A stretch of DNA of 64,000 nt from Bin18 sp965242795 (GTDB lineage: Bacteria; Desulfobacterota; Binatia; Bin18): the NCBI GenBank assembly GCA_965242795.1, contig OZ251505.1:744001-808000 (forward strand), read 5' to 3'. Under the pieces are notes generated by a model. The model was not told the origin of the DNA and made no database searches. It saw only the letters and a list, made by a program, of their open reading frames with translations. Every line of letters begins with the position of its first letter. Position 1 is the stretch's first letter. Shown here piece after piece: positions 33,147 to 42,078 of the stretch. The translations under genes and the position numbers were made by a program.

Positions 33147-34414
33147 CAGATGCGCTCTCCGCCCCGTCGATACGACCAGGGTGCGTCCGGCGAACGCGGG
33201 TCGGAGCCGGCCCGTTTCGGATTGACCTTGAGATGCGCGAACATGCCTTCGTGGGGCGCAATGCCCAGGGGCGCATTCGACATCTGGTTCATGAGGTGAT
33301 GCAGCACGTGGCAGTGCATGCGCCACGTGCCGGGGTTCCAGGCCACGAGTTCGATGTCGCGCGTCTCGCCCGGGCCGACCGTGACCGTGACGTCCTTCCA
33401 GCGCGCCGCGCGCGGAATCGGGCCGCCGCCGGTGCCCACGACCTCGAACACGTGGCCGTGCAGATGGATCGGATGGAACGACAGGCTCAGGTTGGCGAAC
33501 CGGATGCGGACGCGGTCGTCCTGCTCCACTTCGAGGGTGGGGAACGCCGGCGCGGTCTTGCCGTTGAAGGTGGCGAACGACGCCGCCATGGCGTTCACGT
33601 CCGGGTTCGGGTTGCCCGGGCGGAAGCTCCACTGCTGGAGCATGATGGCGAAATCCTTGTCGATGCGCGGCTCGCTCCGTCGCGGGTGCACGATGAACAT
33701 GCCGCCCAACCCGAGCCCCTGCTGTTTCATCACGTTGAAGCCGGGGTGATACATCAGCGTGCCGGGGCGCAGCACGTCGAATTCGTACACTTCGGTCCGA
33801 CCGGGCAACACCGGCCGGCGCGCATCGAACGGGCGATAACCCGACGCCCCGTCCTGCGAGAAGGGAATCTCGAACCCGTGCCAATGAATCGACGTGGGCT
33901 CCGGCAACTCGTTGCGCAACACGATGCGCACGCGGTCCCCTTCGGTCGCCTCCAGCGTCGGACCGGGACAACTCCCGTTGTAGCCCCAGGCCAGCATGGT
34001 CTTGGGCTGCGTCGGTCTGGGGCGGAACCGCTGCGCCGCGGGCGGGACGTGCGCCCCTTCCAGGCTCGACGCATAGACGATGGCGGTCTCGACCGGCTGG
34101 GCCACGAGCTCGAAGACCTTCACCCCATTGTCCACGTCGTACCCGAGCGGCGGGACGCCCGGCGTTTCGACGCGTCCCATCCGCCGGCCCATCAGGCGCG
34201 GTGGATCACTCGAAGTGACGTCGGGATCGTGCCGCGGAAACCGGTCGTGCAACGGGTCCGTGTCCGTCGCATGGTCCGTCCCCGCGTGACCGGTTCCCTG
34301 CCCTTCGGCTTCGGCGTGCGCAACGGCCGTCCCGCCGAGCGAGGCCAGCCCGGCGGTCGCGGCGCTCAGTGCAGTCAGAAATTTCCGGCGGGTGAATGCT
34401 TTGGACTTCTTCAT
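33146..34414 (-). CDS. Tat-exported multicopper oxidase, one copper ligand replaced
   Basis: A 422-residue cupredoxin-fold oxidase with a Tat signal (RRKFLTALSAATAGLASLGG). Copper motifs: HWHG at 177-180, HPIHLHGHVFEV at 314-325 and HCHVLHHLMNQM at 367-378. The second motif of domain 1, normally HxH as MYHPH, reads MYHPG here (His223 then Gly225), so one type-3 copper ligand is absent. This could lower or alter oxidase activity, or a nearby His may replace it. A His/Asp-rich stretch (residues 33-63) follows the signal. It precedes the CusC-like gene, so periplasmic copper detoxification is the likely role. Confidence 0.85.
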   Translation of the reverse strand: MKKSKAFTRRKFLTALSAATAGLASLGGTAVAHAEAEGQGTGHAGTDHATDTDPLHDRFPRHDPDVTSSDPPRLMGRRMGRVETPGVPPLGYDVDNGVKVFELVAQPVETAIVYASSLEGAHVPPAAQRFRPRPTQPKTMLAWGYNGSCPGPTLEATEGDRVRIVLRNELPEPTSIHWHGFEIPFSQDGASGYRPFDARRPVLPGRTEVYEFDVLRPGTLMYHPGFNVMKQQGLGLGGMFIVHPRRSEPRIDKDFAIMLQQWSFRPGNPNPDVNAMAASFATFNGKTAPAFPTLEVEQDDRVRIRFANLSLSFHPIHLHGHVFEVVGTGGGPIPRAARWKDVTVTVGPGETRDIELVAWNPGTWRMHCHVLHHLMNQMSNAPLGIAPHEGMFAHLKVNPKRAGSDPRSPDAPWSYRRGGERI

Positions 34415-34893
34415 CCATCCCCCGGGTCGGTGGGGCGGGAGTGCCGGATATCACTCATTCCAGGATTGCACTCAATGTGATGTCACTCAGAATTCGGCTT
34501 TTTCATTGGGTGAAAATCACGCGCGGGTTCGGGAACTTTATATCCGCAACACCATAGCCCCAAAATCTCCGTTTCCCAAGATCAGGCACATCTCAATGTG
34601 GAATTTTCCGGTCGATCCGTCTCTCCCTTCGTTATTCCTGTGCAAATCGGCATCCAGACAGATTCGCGTATCCTCTCGGCAACTGTCGAAAAGGACGTCC
34701 CCCTCTCCCTAACCCTCTCCCACCAGGGGAGAGGGGACCAGAAAGAAGCCGAAAAGTCAATTTTATGTTGGCAAGTCACATAGTGTGATAAAGAGATGCG
34801 TGGGCTTTTGAGTGTCCCCCGAAAATGGTATGCAACCGCGGGTTTCATGATAGAGGTCGCCGGTGGGCGGAAATCCCGGAGGAGAAAGTAAAA
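34415..34893. other. divergent intergenic region with one palindrome
   Basis: These 479 bases separate the copper operon (leftward) from the cupin gene (rightward) and must hold both promoters. At 34698-34737 lies a CTCTCCC-family palindrome. Two related GTGTGATA / ATGTGATG-like words occur (34780-34800 and 34476-34492), of unknown meaning. No gene was seen. Confidence 0.5.
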
Positions 34894-35217
34894 ATGAACG
34901 TATTCAAACGGGTGGCGGACGAGATGGCCTTCTCGTCCGAGAAGATGAAGAAGGTCAATCTGTTCACGACCGACCGGATGTTCTGCGACGTGTATTGCTT
35001 CGAGCCCGGACAGGCGCAGACCCCGCACAGCCATGTCGGGTCCGACAAGATCTATTACGTGCTGGAAGGCCGCGCGACCGTGCGCGTCGGGGACGATACC
35101 CGTGAACTGGGGCCGGGCGAAATCGCCCTGGCGCCGTCCGGCGCGGAACACGGGGTGACGAACGCCGCCGCGGAGCGGCTCACCCTGCTCGTGTACATGG
35201 CGCCCAAGCCTGCTTGA
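34894..35217 (+). CDS. cupin-domain protein
   Basis: A 107-residue single-cupin protein. Motif 1 is PHSHVGSDKIYYVLEG and motif 2 is PSGAEHGVTNAA, providing the His/Glu-type metal site in a six-strand core. GGAGGAGAAAG lies just before the ATG at 34894. Small stand-alone cupins bind sugars, act as isomerases or dioxygenases, or store a metal; the substrate cannot be told. It is nine bases upstream of the SnoaL-like gene. Confidence 0.82.
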   Translation: MNVFKRVADEMAFSSEKMKKVNLFTTDRMFCDVYCFEPGQAQTPHSHVGSDKIYYVLEGRATVRVGDDTRELGPGEIALAPSGAEHGVTNAAAERLTLLVYMAPKPA

Positions 35218-35225
35218 GCCCGCCT

Positions 35226-35642
35226 ATGCCGGACATGGACGCCGTGGCCGCGGCCAATGCCGCCTTCTACCGCGCCTTCGAAACCCTCGACGTGCGGGAA
35301 ATGGAGAAGGTCTGGTTGCCGGACGCGGACATCAAGTGCATCCATCCCGGCTGGCCGCTGCTGACCGGCTGGGGGCCGGTCATGGCGAGCTGGGAGCGGA
35401 TTTTCGCCAACACGCAGTCCATGCGTTTCGACCTGTCGGACGTTCACGTGCACGCCGCGGGCGACACGGGCTGGGTCGTACTGATCGAGAACCTGGAATC
35501 GCAGACCGCACAGGGCAACGGGCGCTCGTGCATTCTGACCACCAACCTGTTCGAGCAGTGCGACGGACGGTGGTTCATCGTCCACCATCACGGCTCGCCC
35601 ATCTTCGCGCCGCCGACGGCCGCCGAAGACCGGTTGCAGTAG
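35226..35642 (+). CDS. SnoaL/NTF2-like protein
   Basis: A 138-residue NTF2-fold protein (DUF4440 / SnoaL-3 type). The helix NAAFYRAFETLDVREMEKVW, the strand motif CIHPGWPLLTGWGPVMASW and the C-terminal WFIVHHHGSPI are typical of this family, which is often annotated as ketosteroid-isomerase-like. Catalytic role is uncertain. The start is the ATG at 35226; a TTG four codons earlier is possible. It is apparently co-transcribed with the cupin and efp. Confidence 0.82.
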   Translation: MPDMDAVAAANAAFYRAFETLDVREMEKVWLPDADIKCIHPGWPLLTGWGPVMASWERIFANTQSMRFDLSDVHVHAAGDTGWVVLIENLESQTAQGNGRSCILTTNLFEQCDGRWFIVHHHGSPIFAPPTAAEDRLQ

Positions 35643-35703
35643 GAGAGGCGGTCCGCCCCGACGCACGGAAGCACGCGGGACGCGAGGAGGAGGATCTGAC
35701 GTC

Positions 35704-36267
35704 ATGCTCGTGCCGGCAACCCAACTGCGGGTCGGGGCGTTGATTCTGTATCAGGACGCGCCGCACCGCATCCTGGACCTGATCCACGTTACGCCCGGCA
35801 ACAAGCGCGGCTTCGTGCAGACCAAACTGCGCAACCTGCGCAGCGGCTTGCAGACCGAACACAAGTTCAGTTCCAACGACAAGGTGGCCCGCGTCACCCT
35901 CGAACAACGCGAGATGGAATATCTGTACGCCACGGGGGACGAGTACTGTTTCATGAACGCGGCCGATTACGAGCAGATCGGCCTGTCCGCGGACATCCTC
36001 GGCGACGCGGTCCGTTACCTGGTTCCGAACATGACGATCACGTTGGAAGCCTATGACGGCGAGCCGGTCGGGGTGAGTCTGCCCAAGACGGTCGATCTGA
36101 CGGTCAGCGACACTCCGCCGGCCATGAAGGGCGCGACCGTGAACAACGAACTCAAGCCCGCGACCATGGAGACCGGGCTGGTCGTTCGCGTGCCCGGTTT
36201 CATCGAGGTGGGCGAGGCAGTCCGCGTGGACACGCAGACCGGCGAGTACGTCTCGCGCGCGAAATAG
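35704..36267 (+). CDS. efp: translation elongation factor P
   Basis: A 187-residue, full-length EF-P with KOW-like domain I, central OB domain and C-terminal OB domain ending VDTQTGEYVSRAK. It rescues ribosomes stalled at polyproline. The tip loop reads HVTPGNKRGFVQTKLRN. Aligned on the Pro-Gly, the residue equivalent to E. coli Lys34 is Asn33, with Lys next to it. So the canonical beta-lysylation (EpmA) or Arg32 rhamnosylation (EarP) target is not in the usual place. No epmA/epmB/earP gene lies in the window. GGAGGAGGA precedes the ATG. Confidence 0.95.
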   Translation: MLVPATQLRVGALILYQDAPHRILDLIHVTPGNKRGFVQTKLRNLRSGLQTEHKFSSNDKVARVTLEQREMEYLYATGDEYCFMNAADYEQIGLSADILGDAVRYLVPNMTITLEAYDGEPVGVSLPKTVDLTVSDTPPAMKGATVNNELKPATMETGLVVRVPGFIEVGEAVRVDTQTGEYVSRAK

Positions 36268-36289
36268 GCGGCCACGGGAAGGCAACGAC

Positions 36290-36700
36290 ATGCGGCGCGT
36301 GCTGTTGGGGTTCGGGGTCGGGCTGGCGACCGCCGCGGGCGGCCTCGGCGTGGGGCTGCTGCTCGTATGGCAGACGACCGTCGGCGCCGCGGGCACGACC
36401 GCGGTTCCGGTGCTGTTGATCGATACCGAGCGGGTTGCGGTGCGGCGGCTGGTGCTGGATCCGGGCCAATCCACCAAACAGCACACGCACGAGTTCGACG
36501 AGATCGTGGTGTGTCTGTCGGGCTCCAAGCTGCGCATCACCGGGGCCGGACCCGAACCGGAGCGCCAGACCCATTACCCCGAGGCCGGCGAAGTGCGCAT
36601 GCCCGACGTCAAGGGCAAGACGCACACCCTGACCAACGTCGGCGACACCCGCTACAGCCACATCTCCATCGAACTCAAGGAATGGAGAAAAGTGGGTTAA
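36290..36700 (+). CDS. membrane-anchored or exported cupin
   Basis: A 136-residue protein. Residues 1-33 form a hydrophobic segment (LLGFGVGLATAAGGLGVGLLLVW), a signal anchor or uncleaved signal. The rest is one cupin domain: LDPGQSTKQHTHEFDEIVVCLSG (motif 1) and GKTHTLTNVGDTRYSH (motif 2). It lies 22 bases after efp. Substrate unknown. Confidence 0.78.
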   Translation: MRRVLLGFGVGLATAAGGLGVGLLLVWQTTVGAAGTTAVPVLLIDTERVAVRRLVLDPGQSTKQHTHEFDEIVVCLSGSKLRITGAGPEPERQTHYPEAGEVRMPDVKGKTHTLTNVGDTRYSHISIELKEWRKVG

Positions 36701-37031
36701 GCGGGCCGATTCCATGAACCGCCCGCGCAGGGCGCATCCATTCCGTATCCGTAGGTCGGATTAGCCGGAGGCGTAATCCGACATCCTCCCCCGAACGTCG
36801 GATTACGCTGCGCTAATCCGACCTACAGGATTGTTTGATTCGATTTTGGAAACGTCATCTTATGTGAAGTACCTTGAAGACGTTCAAAATTAATATCTCG
36901 ATACGGCGTGCGGCCGTCTTGGCGCTACTGAAGAGAAGAAAGGCGGAGGGGCGATACCCTGCTGCTAGACAGAAAAAAGACGCATCCCACCGTGGTGAGA
37001 GGCGCCCGTTCGTTCGTGCCGCCGCGACGAC
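36701..37031. repeat. gap with a 76-bp palindromic repeat
   Basis: At 36751-36826 a long imperfect palindrome begins GTAGGTCGGATTAGCC and ends CTAATCCGACCTAC, with a nested second pair (GTAATCCGAC / GTCGGATTAC). This is the form of a widely scattered bacterial palindromic repeat. From 36830 to 37031 nothing was recognised. Confidence 0.75.
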
Positions 37032-38003
37032 CTACGCGCCGAAGTAGTTCTTGGGATTCTCCACGGTCAGGGTGTGGATCGCCCCCTCACCGACGCCCGC
37101 CTTGTGCAGCTCGGGGATGATGGTCTTCAGGATGTGCGAGTAACTCCAGTTGGGGCACGCCTCGATGAACTGCTCCCACGCCGCGCTGGGACGGCCCATC
37201 ATGCAGTGCACGTAGTCGTGCGACAGCATGATCCGGTCGTAGCCGACCGCCAACAGGCCGATCAGCGACGCCAGCCGCATCTTGTCCGAAGCGATCGTTT
37301 CCACCCCGAAGCGGTCGAAGCCCATCCAGGCGCCGCGCTCCAGCACGTCGAAGTAATAGCGCATGTCGCCGACGCCGCAGGCGTGGCCGATCATCACGCG
37401 GTTGAAGTCCACGCCCTCGTCGTCGAACACGTCCAGGGTCTCGCGGCCGAAGGGGCCGAGTTCGTCGTTGTGGCACAGAATCGGTATGCCGGTCGCCTTT
37501 TGGGCGCGCGCCGCGGCACGCAAACAGTTCTCTTCGTACGGGCCGATCTTGGTGGCCGTCTCGGTCATGCCCGGAATGCCGCCCGTGGCCGTCTTGATGA
37601 TGCCGGCCTTGATGCCGGTGTTGCCGATCCCCTCGGTGATCTCGCGCACATAGACTTCGGCGATGTCGTCGGGACCCAGGCTGCGGAAGTGCGGCGGAAT
37701 GCCGAGCACCTCGTTGTACAGGCCGGTCGCGATCACCACGTTGAGGCCCGACCGCTCGGCGCATTCCGCGGCGAATTCCGGGTCGCGCCCCAGTTCCATC
37801 GGGCACGGGTCCACGAACGACGTCACGCCCAGTTCCTTGATCTCCTTCAGTTTCGTGACCGCGCCGTCGATCTCTTTTCGGCGGTCGTAGCTCGTGTTGT
37901 CCCACTCGTAGCCGGGAAACCCGACCGAGAGATGCTCGTGGACGAGCGTGAATCCCAACTCGTCGGACGACTTGTCGCCGAGGACGGTCTGCACCTTCGT
38001 CAT
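37032..38003 (-). CDS. phosphotriesterase-family hydrolase
   Basis: A 323-residue TIM-barrel amidohydrolase of the phosphotriesterase family. Binuclear metal ligands are visible: His22-x-His24 (VHEHLS), Lys137 (GIIKTATGG, carboxylated bridging residue), His178 (ILCHND), His207 (IGHACG) and Asp263 (LSHDYV). The family includes PTE-like lactonases and the RNA-repair-like Php; the natural substrate here is unknown, a lactone being most likely. The start ATG at 38003 follows GGAGGGACTTTCC. Confidence 0.88.
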   Translation of the reverse strand: MTKVQTVLGDKSSDELGFTLVHEHLSVGFPGYEWDNTSYDRRKEIDGAVTKLKEIKELGVTSFVDPCPMELGRDPEFAAECAERSGLNVVIATGLYNEVLGIPPHFRSLGPDDIAEVYVREITEGIGNTGIKAGIIKTATGGIPGMTETATKIGPYEENCLRAAARAQKATGIPILCHNDELGPFGRETLDVFDDEGVDFNRVMIGHACGVGDMRYYFDVLERGAWMGFDRFGVETIASDKMRLASLIGLLAVGYDRIMLSHDYVHCMMGRPSAAWEQFIEACPNWSYSHILKTIIPELHKAGVGEGAIHTLTVENPKNYFGA

Positions 38004-38103
38004 GGAAAGTCCCTCCTGTTGCGGTAATCGTGCGTGTCTAGCCCAGCCGCGACCGAATGTACAGGCGCGGACGAGCGGACGACGTCTGGAGGATCGGTCC
38101 ACC

Positions 38104-38579
38104 TTCTCCCTCTCCCCCGGATCAAGTCCGGGGCAGAATCTAGCCCTTTCCCACCAGGGGAGAGGGGATGAAAAAGAAGGGAATTATTCCATACGAGATG
38201 ATCCTTCGCCCGTTTCGACGTTTCGACAGGGTTCGACAAGCTCACCAACCGCGCTCAGGACATTGCAATCTTAAGGCCCCGCAAGTTCAGGGACCTTCCC
38301 ATCCCCAAGTTCGTTGAGCCTGCGCTGTGTTGAGCTTGTCGAAACATCGAAACGAACCCCGATACCACCGCGGCCTTCGCCCCCTCCCCTTCGACCTTTC
38401 GACAGGCTCAAGGTCCTTCCCCCCGCCCTCCGAGTGCGTCGAGTTTGCGCTGTGTTGAGCTCGGTTGGTGAGATCGTCGAACCATGCAGAAGGATCGAAA
38501 CGTCAAAGGGGGTCGCAACCGGCGCGGGGTCCTCTTGTCTGTAGTTCCCATCGTAAAGTGAGAGAACTTCCTGCCTACG
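38104..38579. repeat. intergenic cluster of CTCTCCC and TTCGACA repeats
   Basis: No gene in this 476-base gap. At 38106-38169 is a CTCTCCC-family element with an internal CCCCGGATCAAGTCCGGGG stem, like that at 23372. From ~38212 to 38490 several copies of the TTCGACAGGCTCA / TTGAGCTTGTCGAA family occur in both orientations, including runs such as GTTCGTTGAGCCTGCGCTGT that also occur near 3150. Confidence 0.75.
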
Positions 38580-39629
38580 TCAGGCCGCGGCCGGTTGCCA
38601 CGCCCGCCGAAGACGGTGCAGCGCGGTGTCGATGTCCGCGTCCGTAATGCCGTAGTGCGTAACGGCGCGAAACCGCCCGTCGCCCAGGTCGCCAATCAGC
38701 ACGCCGGCGTCGCCAGCTACCTCGACGAAGCTCGGCCGGCCCGGCCGCGCCGCAACGGCCGGCTCGACCGAGAAGATCACCAGATTGGTCTGCACCGTCT
38801 CCAGGTCGAGCACGACGCCGGGCAGTGCGGCCAGCCCCTCGGCCAAACGGTGCGCGGTTGTGTGGTCTTCGGCCAGGCGGTCGGTCATGTCGGTCAGTGC
38901 GACCAAGCCCGCGGCGGCGATGATGCCCGCCTGGCGCATGCCGCCGCCGACCATCTTGCGGTACTGCCGCGCCCGGCGCACGAAGTCCTTGGTTCCGCAG
39001 ACCAGCGAGCCGATCGGGGCGGCCAGCCCCTTGGACAGACAGAACTGGACCGAATCCGCGGTGCGGGCGAGGTCGCGCGCCTCGCAGCCGAGGGCGGCCG
39101 CGGCGTTGAACACGCGCGAGCCGTCGAGATGGATCGGCACCCCCGCGGCGTCCGCGAGCGCACGTACCGATTCGAGATACGCCGGCGTCAACACCGTGCC
39201 GCCGCACCGGTTGTGCGTATTTTCCAGACAGATCAGGCCCGGGGGCGCGTAGTGGATGTTGGGCGGGTGCATGGCGCGCTGCAGGTCCGCGGGCGCCAGT
39301 TCGCCGAAGCGGCCGGTCGGCACCGTGTGGAACGCCAGCCCGCCCAGCGCGGATGCGCCGCCGGCCTCGTAATTGAAGATGTGGCACTGGTCGCCCAGGA
39401 TGACTTCCTGCCCGCGCGTACAGTGGGCGAGCAACGCCACCAGGTTACCCATCGTGCCGCTCGCCACCAACAGCGCGGCTTCCTTACCGAGCCGGTCCGC
39501 GGCGAGATCCTCCAAGCGGTTGACCGTCGGGTCCTCGCCCATCACGTCGTCGCCCAGTTCGGCCCGCGCAATGGCGTCGCGCATGGCCGGGCTGGGCAGC
39601 GTTACCGTATCGCTGCGCAGATCAATCAT
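38580..39629 (-). CDS. ltaE: low-specificity L-threonine aldolase
   Basis: A 349-residue PLP-dependent fold-type I aldolase, cleaving L-threonine or allo-threonine to glycine and acetaldehyde. It opens with MIDLRSDTVTLPSPAM. The active-site His83 stacks on PLP (CHIFNYEAGG), Asp169 lies in IHLDGSR, and the Schiff-base lysine is Lys200 (FCLSKGLAAPIGS). The start ATG at 39629 is favoured by GAGAGG upstream and by the family's N-terminus; 39638 is possible. Confidence 0.92.
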   Translation of the reverse strand: MIDLRSDTVTLPSPAMRDAIARAELGDDVMGEDPTVNRLEDLAADRLGKEAALLVASGTMGNLVALLAHCTRGQEVILGDQCHIFNYEAGGASALGGLAFHTVPTGRFGELAPADLQRAMHPPNIHYAPPGLICLENTHNRCGGTVLTPAYLESVRALADAAGVPIHLDGSRVFNAAAALGCEARDLARTADSVQFCLSKGLAAPIGSLVCGTKDFVRRARQYRKMVGGGMRQAGIIAAAGLVALTDMTDRLAEDHTTAHRLAEGLAALPGVVLDLETVQTNLVIFSVEPAVAARPGRPSFVEVAGDAGVLIGDLGDGRFRAVTHYGITDADIDTALHRLRRAWQPAAA

Positions 39630-39752
39630 GTGTCGCATTCCTCTCGGGGCAGTGGCGAGTGAAAAGTGACGAGGGGAAAACAGGATGTGGGCCGGGGAAC
39701 GTTGCGCGGCGCGTCCGCCCGACCACTCGCCACTAATCACGAACCCCTCTCC

Positions 39753-40184
39753 TTACCTTCCGCGTAGCCGTTCGGTTTCGCGCCGTTCGCGTTTGGTCGG
39801 CCGGCCGCTGCCGCGCAGGCGTACCGGACGGTCGTCGATCACGAGTCGGAAGTCGTCGCGCGCTTGGACAGGCCGCGGCGGGGACTGATCTTCATACAAC
39901 AGGCGCGCCTGGGCCGCGGGACCGCGTTTGTCCGTGACGGCCAGAACTTTGAGCATCTTTGGACCGTGGGCGTGCGTCAGGACGATGGTGTCGTGGACGC
40001 GGACGAGTTTGTGCGGCTTGGCGCGGTGGCCGTTGACGTCGACCTTGCCGCGCTCGCACGCCTCCGCGGCCAACGACCGACTCTTGTAGAACCGCGCGCT
40101 CCACAGCCAGCGGTCGGCACGCACCGCGGGCGGGATCACAGGATCGGCATTTCGCGCCGCGGTCGACGTTCTGTTGTTCTTCAT
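39753..40184 (-). CDS. S4-domain RNA-binding protein, HslR-like
   Basis: A 143-residue protein with an S4 domain at ~25-80 (RADRWLWSARFYKSRSLAAE then CERGKVDVNGHRAKPHKLVR) and a basic C-terminus (RPTKRERRETERLRGR). This is the layout of Hsp15 (HslR), which binds 50S subunits carrying a stalled nascent chain. An alternative ATG at 40214 would add ten residues. No chaperone partner gene is next to it. Confidence 0.85.
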   Translation of the reverse strand: MKNNRTSTAARNADPVIPPAVRADRWLWSARFYKSRSLAAEACERGKVDVNGHRAKPHKLVRVHDTIVLTHAHGPKMLKVLAVTDKRGPAAQARLLYEDQSPPRPVQARDDFRLVIDDRPVRLRGSGRPTKRERRETERLRGR

Positions 40185-40384
40185 GCCGTTCGACAAGTGT
40201 TCGTCCGTGGGCATCGATCCTGAGAATTCCCGTGGACGCAAACGTGGCCAGGCCAGTCGTATGTTCCGCAGACGCAACCAGTTCGTCAAGACGGACCCTC
40301 TCGGGAAAGACAGAGTCTCCCCCAGCCCCTGTTCTTTTGCTAACCACTAGCCCCTGACCACTCACCACTTCCCCGGAGGTTCCC

Positions 40385-41560
40385 ATGCACCCCAAAGCCG
40401 CGGCCCGCGAACGCTTCGCCGAAGCGCAAGACGCCATGATCGCCCTCAGCCACCGCATCCACGCCCACCCCGAACTGGGCTTCGAAGAAGAAAAAGCCTC
40501 GACCTGGCTGGCGGAGACGCTCGACCAGGCGGGCTTCCGCGTGCAGACCGGCGTGTACGACCTGCCCACCGCGTTCGTGGCGCGTGCCGGCAGTGGCCCA
40601 CTGCACGTCGCGATCTGCGCCGAGTACGACAGCCTGCCGGGCATCGGCCATGCCTGCGGCCACAACGTCATTGCCGCGTCCGCGGTCGGCGCCGCGCTCG
40701 CCGCGGCCAAAGTGGCCGACGACGTGGGCCTGACCGTCAGCGTATTCGGCACCCCCGCGGAAGAAGTCGGCGACGCGGGCGGCAAGATTCTGCTGCTGGA
40801 GCGGGGCGCGTTCACGGACGTGCACGCAGCCATGATGGTCCATCCCGCCCCGATGGACGTGGTCGACCCAGCCATCATCGCCTGCTCCATGTTCCACGTG
40901 GCGTACACGGGCAAGGAAGCTCACGCCTCGGCCTTTCCCGAACGTGGCATCAACGCCGCGGACGCGCTGACCGTCGCCCAGACGGCCATCGGTCTGCTGC
41001 GCCAGCACATCCACCCGACCGACCGCATCCACGGCATCGTCACCAACGGCGGCAGCGCGCCCAACGTCATCCCGGCCCACACCGAAGCCCGCTACATCGT
41101 GCGCGCCAAGACCCTGGACGAGTTGGACGCCATCAAGGCCAAGGTTCACCGCTGCTTCGAGGCCGGCGCGCTGGCGACCGGCGCCACGCTGGCCATCACC
41201 GGCGGCGACAAGCCGTACGCCGAGCACCGCTCCGACCCCGACATGGCCGCGCTCTACGAGCGCAACGCTACCGAACTCGGGCGCACCTTCACCGCCCCGG
41301 GTCCGCAGACCGAGCGCGCCGCGGGCTCGACCGACATGGGCAACGTGTCGCTCGCCCTGCCCTCGCTCCACCCGTTCATCGGCATCGACTCCCTGCCGGC
41401 GGTCAACCACCAGCCCGAATTCACCGCCCACTGCATCACCCCGGCTGCGGACAAAGCCCTGATCGACGGCGCCCTGGCCCTGGCCTGGACCGCCATCGAC
41501 ATGGCGACCGACGCCCCCCTCCGCGCCCGCCTGATCCAGCGCACGCCGGCGCAGTCGTAG
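40385..41560 (+). CDS. M20-family amidohydrolase
   Basis: A 391-residue M20 peptidase-family amidohydrolase of the AbgB / PM20D2 / aminoacylase type. It contains HRIHAHPELGFEE, CAEYDSLPGIGHACGHN (metal-binding His and Asp), GTPAEEVGDAGG (catalytic Glu pair) and the lid-domain start HVAYTGKEAHASAFPE. Zinc- or manganese-dependent hydrolysis of an N-acyl or dipeptide bond is expected. GGAGGTTCCC precedes the ATG. Confidence 0.9.
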   Translation: MHPKAAARERFAEAQDAMIALSHRIHAHPELGFEEEKASTWLAETLDQAGFRVQTGVYDLPTAFVARAGSGPLHVAICAEYDSLPGIGHACGHNVIAASAVGAALAAAKVADDVGLTVSVFGTPAEEVGDAGGKILLLERGAFTDVHAAMMVHPAPMDVVDPAIIACSMFHVAYTGKEAHASAFPERGINAADALTVAQTAIGLLRQHIHPTDRIHGIVTNGGSAPNVIPAHTEARYIVRAKTLDELDAIKAKVHRCFEAGALATGATLAITGGDKPYAEHRSDPDMAALYERNATELGRTFTAPGPQTERAAGSTDMGNVSLALPSLHPFIGIDSLPAVNHQPEFTAHCITPAADKALIDGALALAWTAIDMATDAPLRARLIQRTPAQS

Positions 41561-41613
41561 CCGCCCTTCGTTCACGGTCGCGCGCCATGCTCAAGCAAGA
41601 GAGGGTTTACTTT

Positions 41614-41649
41614 TCTCCCCCTCTCCCTCCGGGAGAGGGCTGGGGTGAG
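41614..41649. repeat. CTCTCCC-family palindrome
   Basis: A single hairpin with arms CCCTCTCCC and GGGAGAGGG around a short turn, between the amidohydrolase and the higBA operon. Confidence 0.7.
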
Positions 41650-41768
41650 GGTCCCCAGAGCGGTAGTCAGCCCATGAATTTCAAACTGAGATACGACCAA
41701 GTACAACCTCACATCTCTTTAGATTATGATTCCCGATCCGCTACGAGCAGACGGCCGTTCTTGAGACT

Positions 41769-41785
41769 GTAACAAATTTTGTTAC
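41769..41785. promoter_or_regulatory. inverted repeat upstream of higB, candidate operator
   Basis: GTAACAA and TTGTTAC arms with a three-base spacer lie 8 bases before the higB start. HigA antitoxins autorepress by binding such palindromes; assigning it as the HigA operator is inference from position and symmetry. Confidence 0.5.
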
Positions 41786-41793
41786 TATCTGTC

Positions 41794-42069
41794 ATGATCC
41801 GAAGCTTCCGGCATAAAGGTCTTGCCGAATTATTCGACCGAGGGCACAGCCGGCAGGTCCAGAAAACCTTACAAGCCCGGTGCCTCCGGCGGCTGGAAGT
41901 CTTGGACCAAGCCGAATCATTGGCAGAGATCAATGTTCCGGGATTTGATTTTCATGCACTTCGAGGAACACCAAGGCGGTACAGCATCCACGTCAACGGC
42001 CCCTGGTGCATCACGTTTGCGTGGCAAGCAGGTGAAGCTCTCCGAGTCGATCTCGAACAATACCACTGA
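41794..42069 (+). CDS. higB: HigB-type toxin (RelE superfamily)
   Basis: A 91-residue RelE-fold mRNA interferase toxin. It starts MIRSFRHKGLAELFDRG and contains GTPRRYSIHVNGPWCITFAW, the hallmark of the HigB group. It is followed by the antitoxin gene after nine bases, the toxin-first order of higBA. The start ATG at 41794 is chosen by family; the frame is open back to 41779. Confidence 0.92.
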   Translation: MIRSFRHKGLAELFDRGHSRQVQKTLQARCLRRLEVLDQAESLAEINVPGFDFHALRGTPRRYSIHVNGPWCITFAWQAGEALRVDLEQYH

Positions 42070-42078
42070 GGAGCGAAA

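Noticed and set aside
31767..33971. Single 734-residue fusion of copper oxidase part and efflux protein
   Set aside because: The extra N-terminal part is antisense-frame shadow of the oxidase gene; the lipoprotein signal at 33146 marks the true start.
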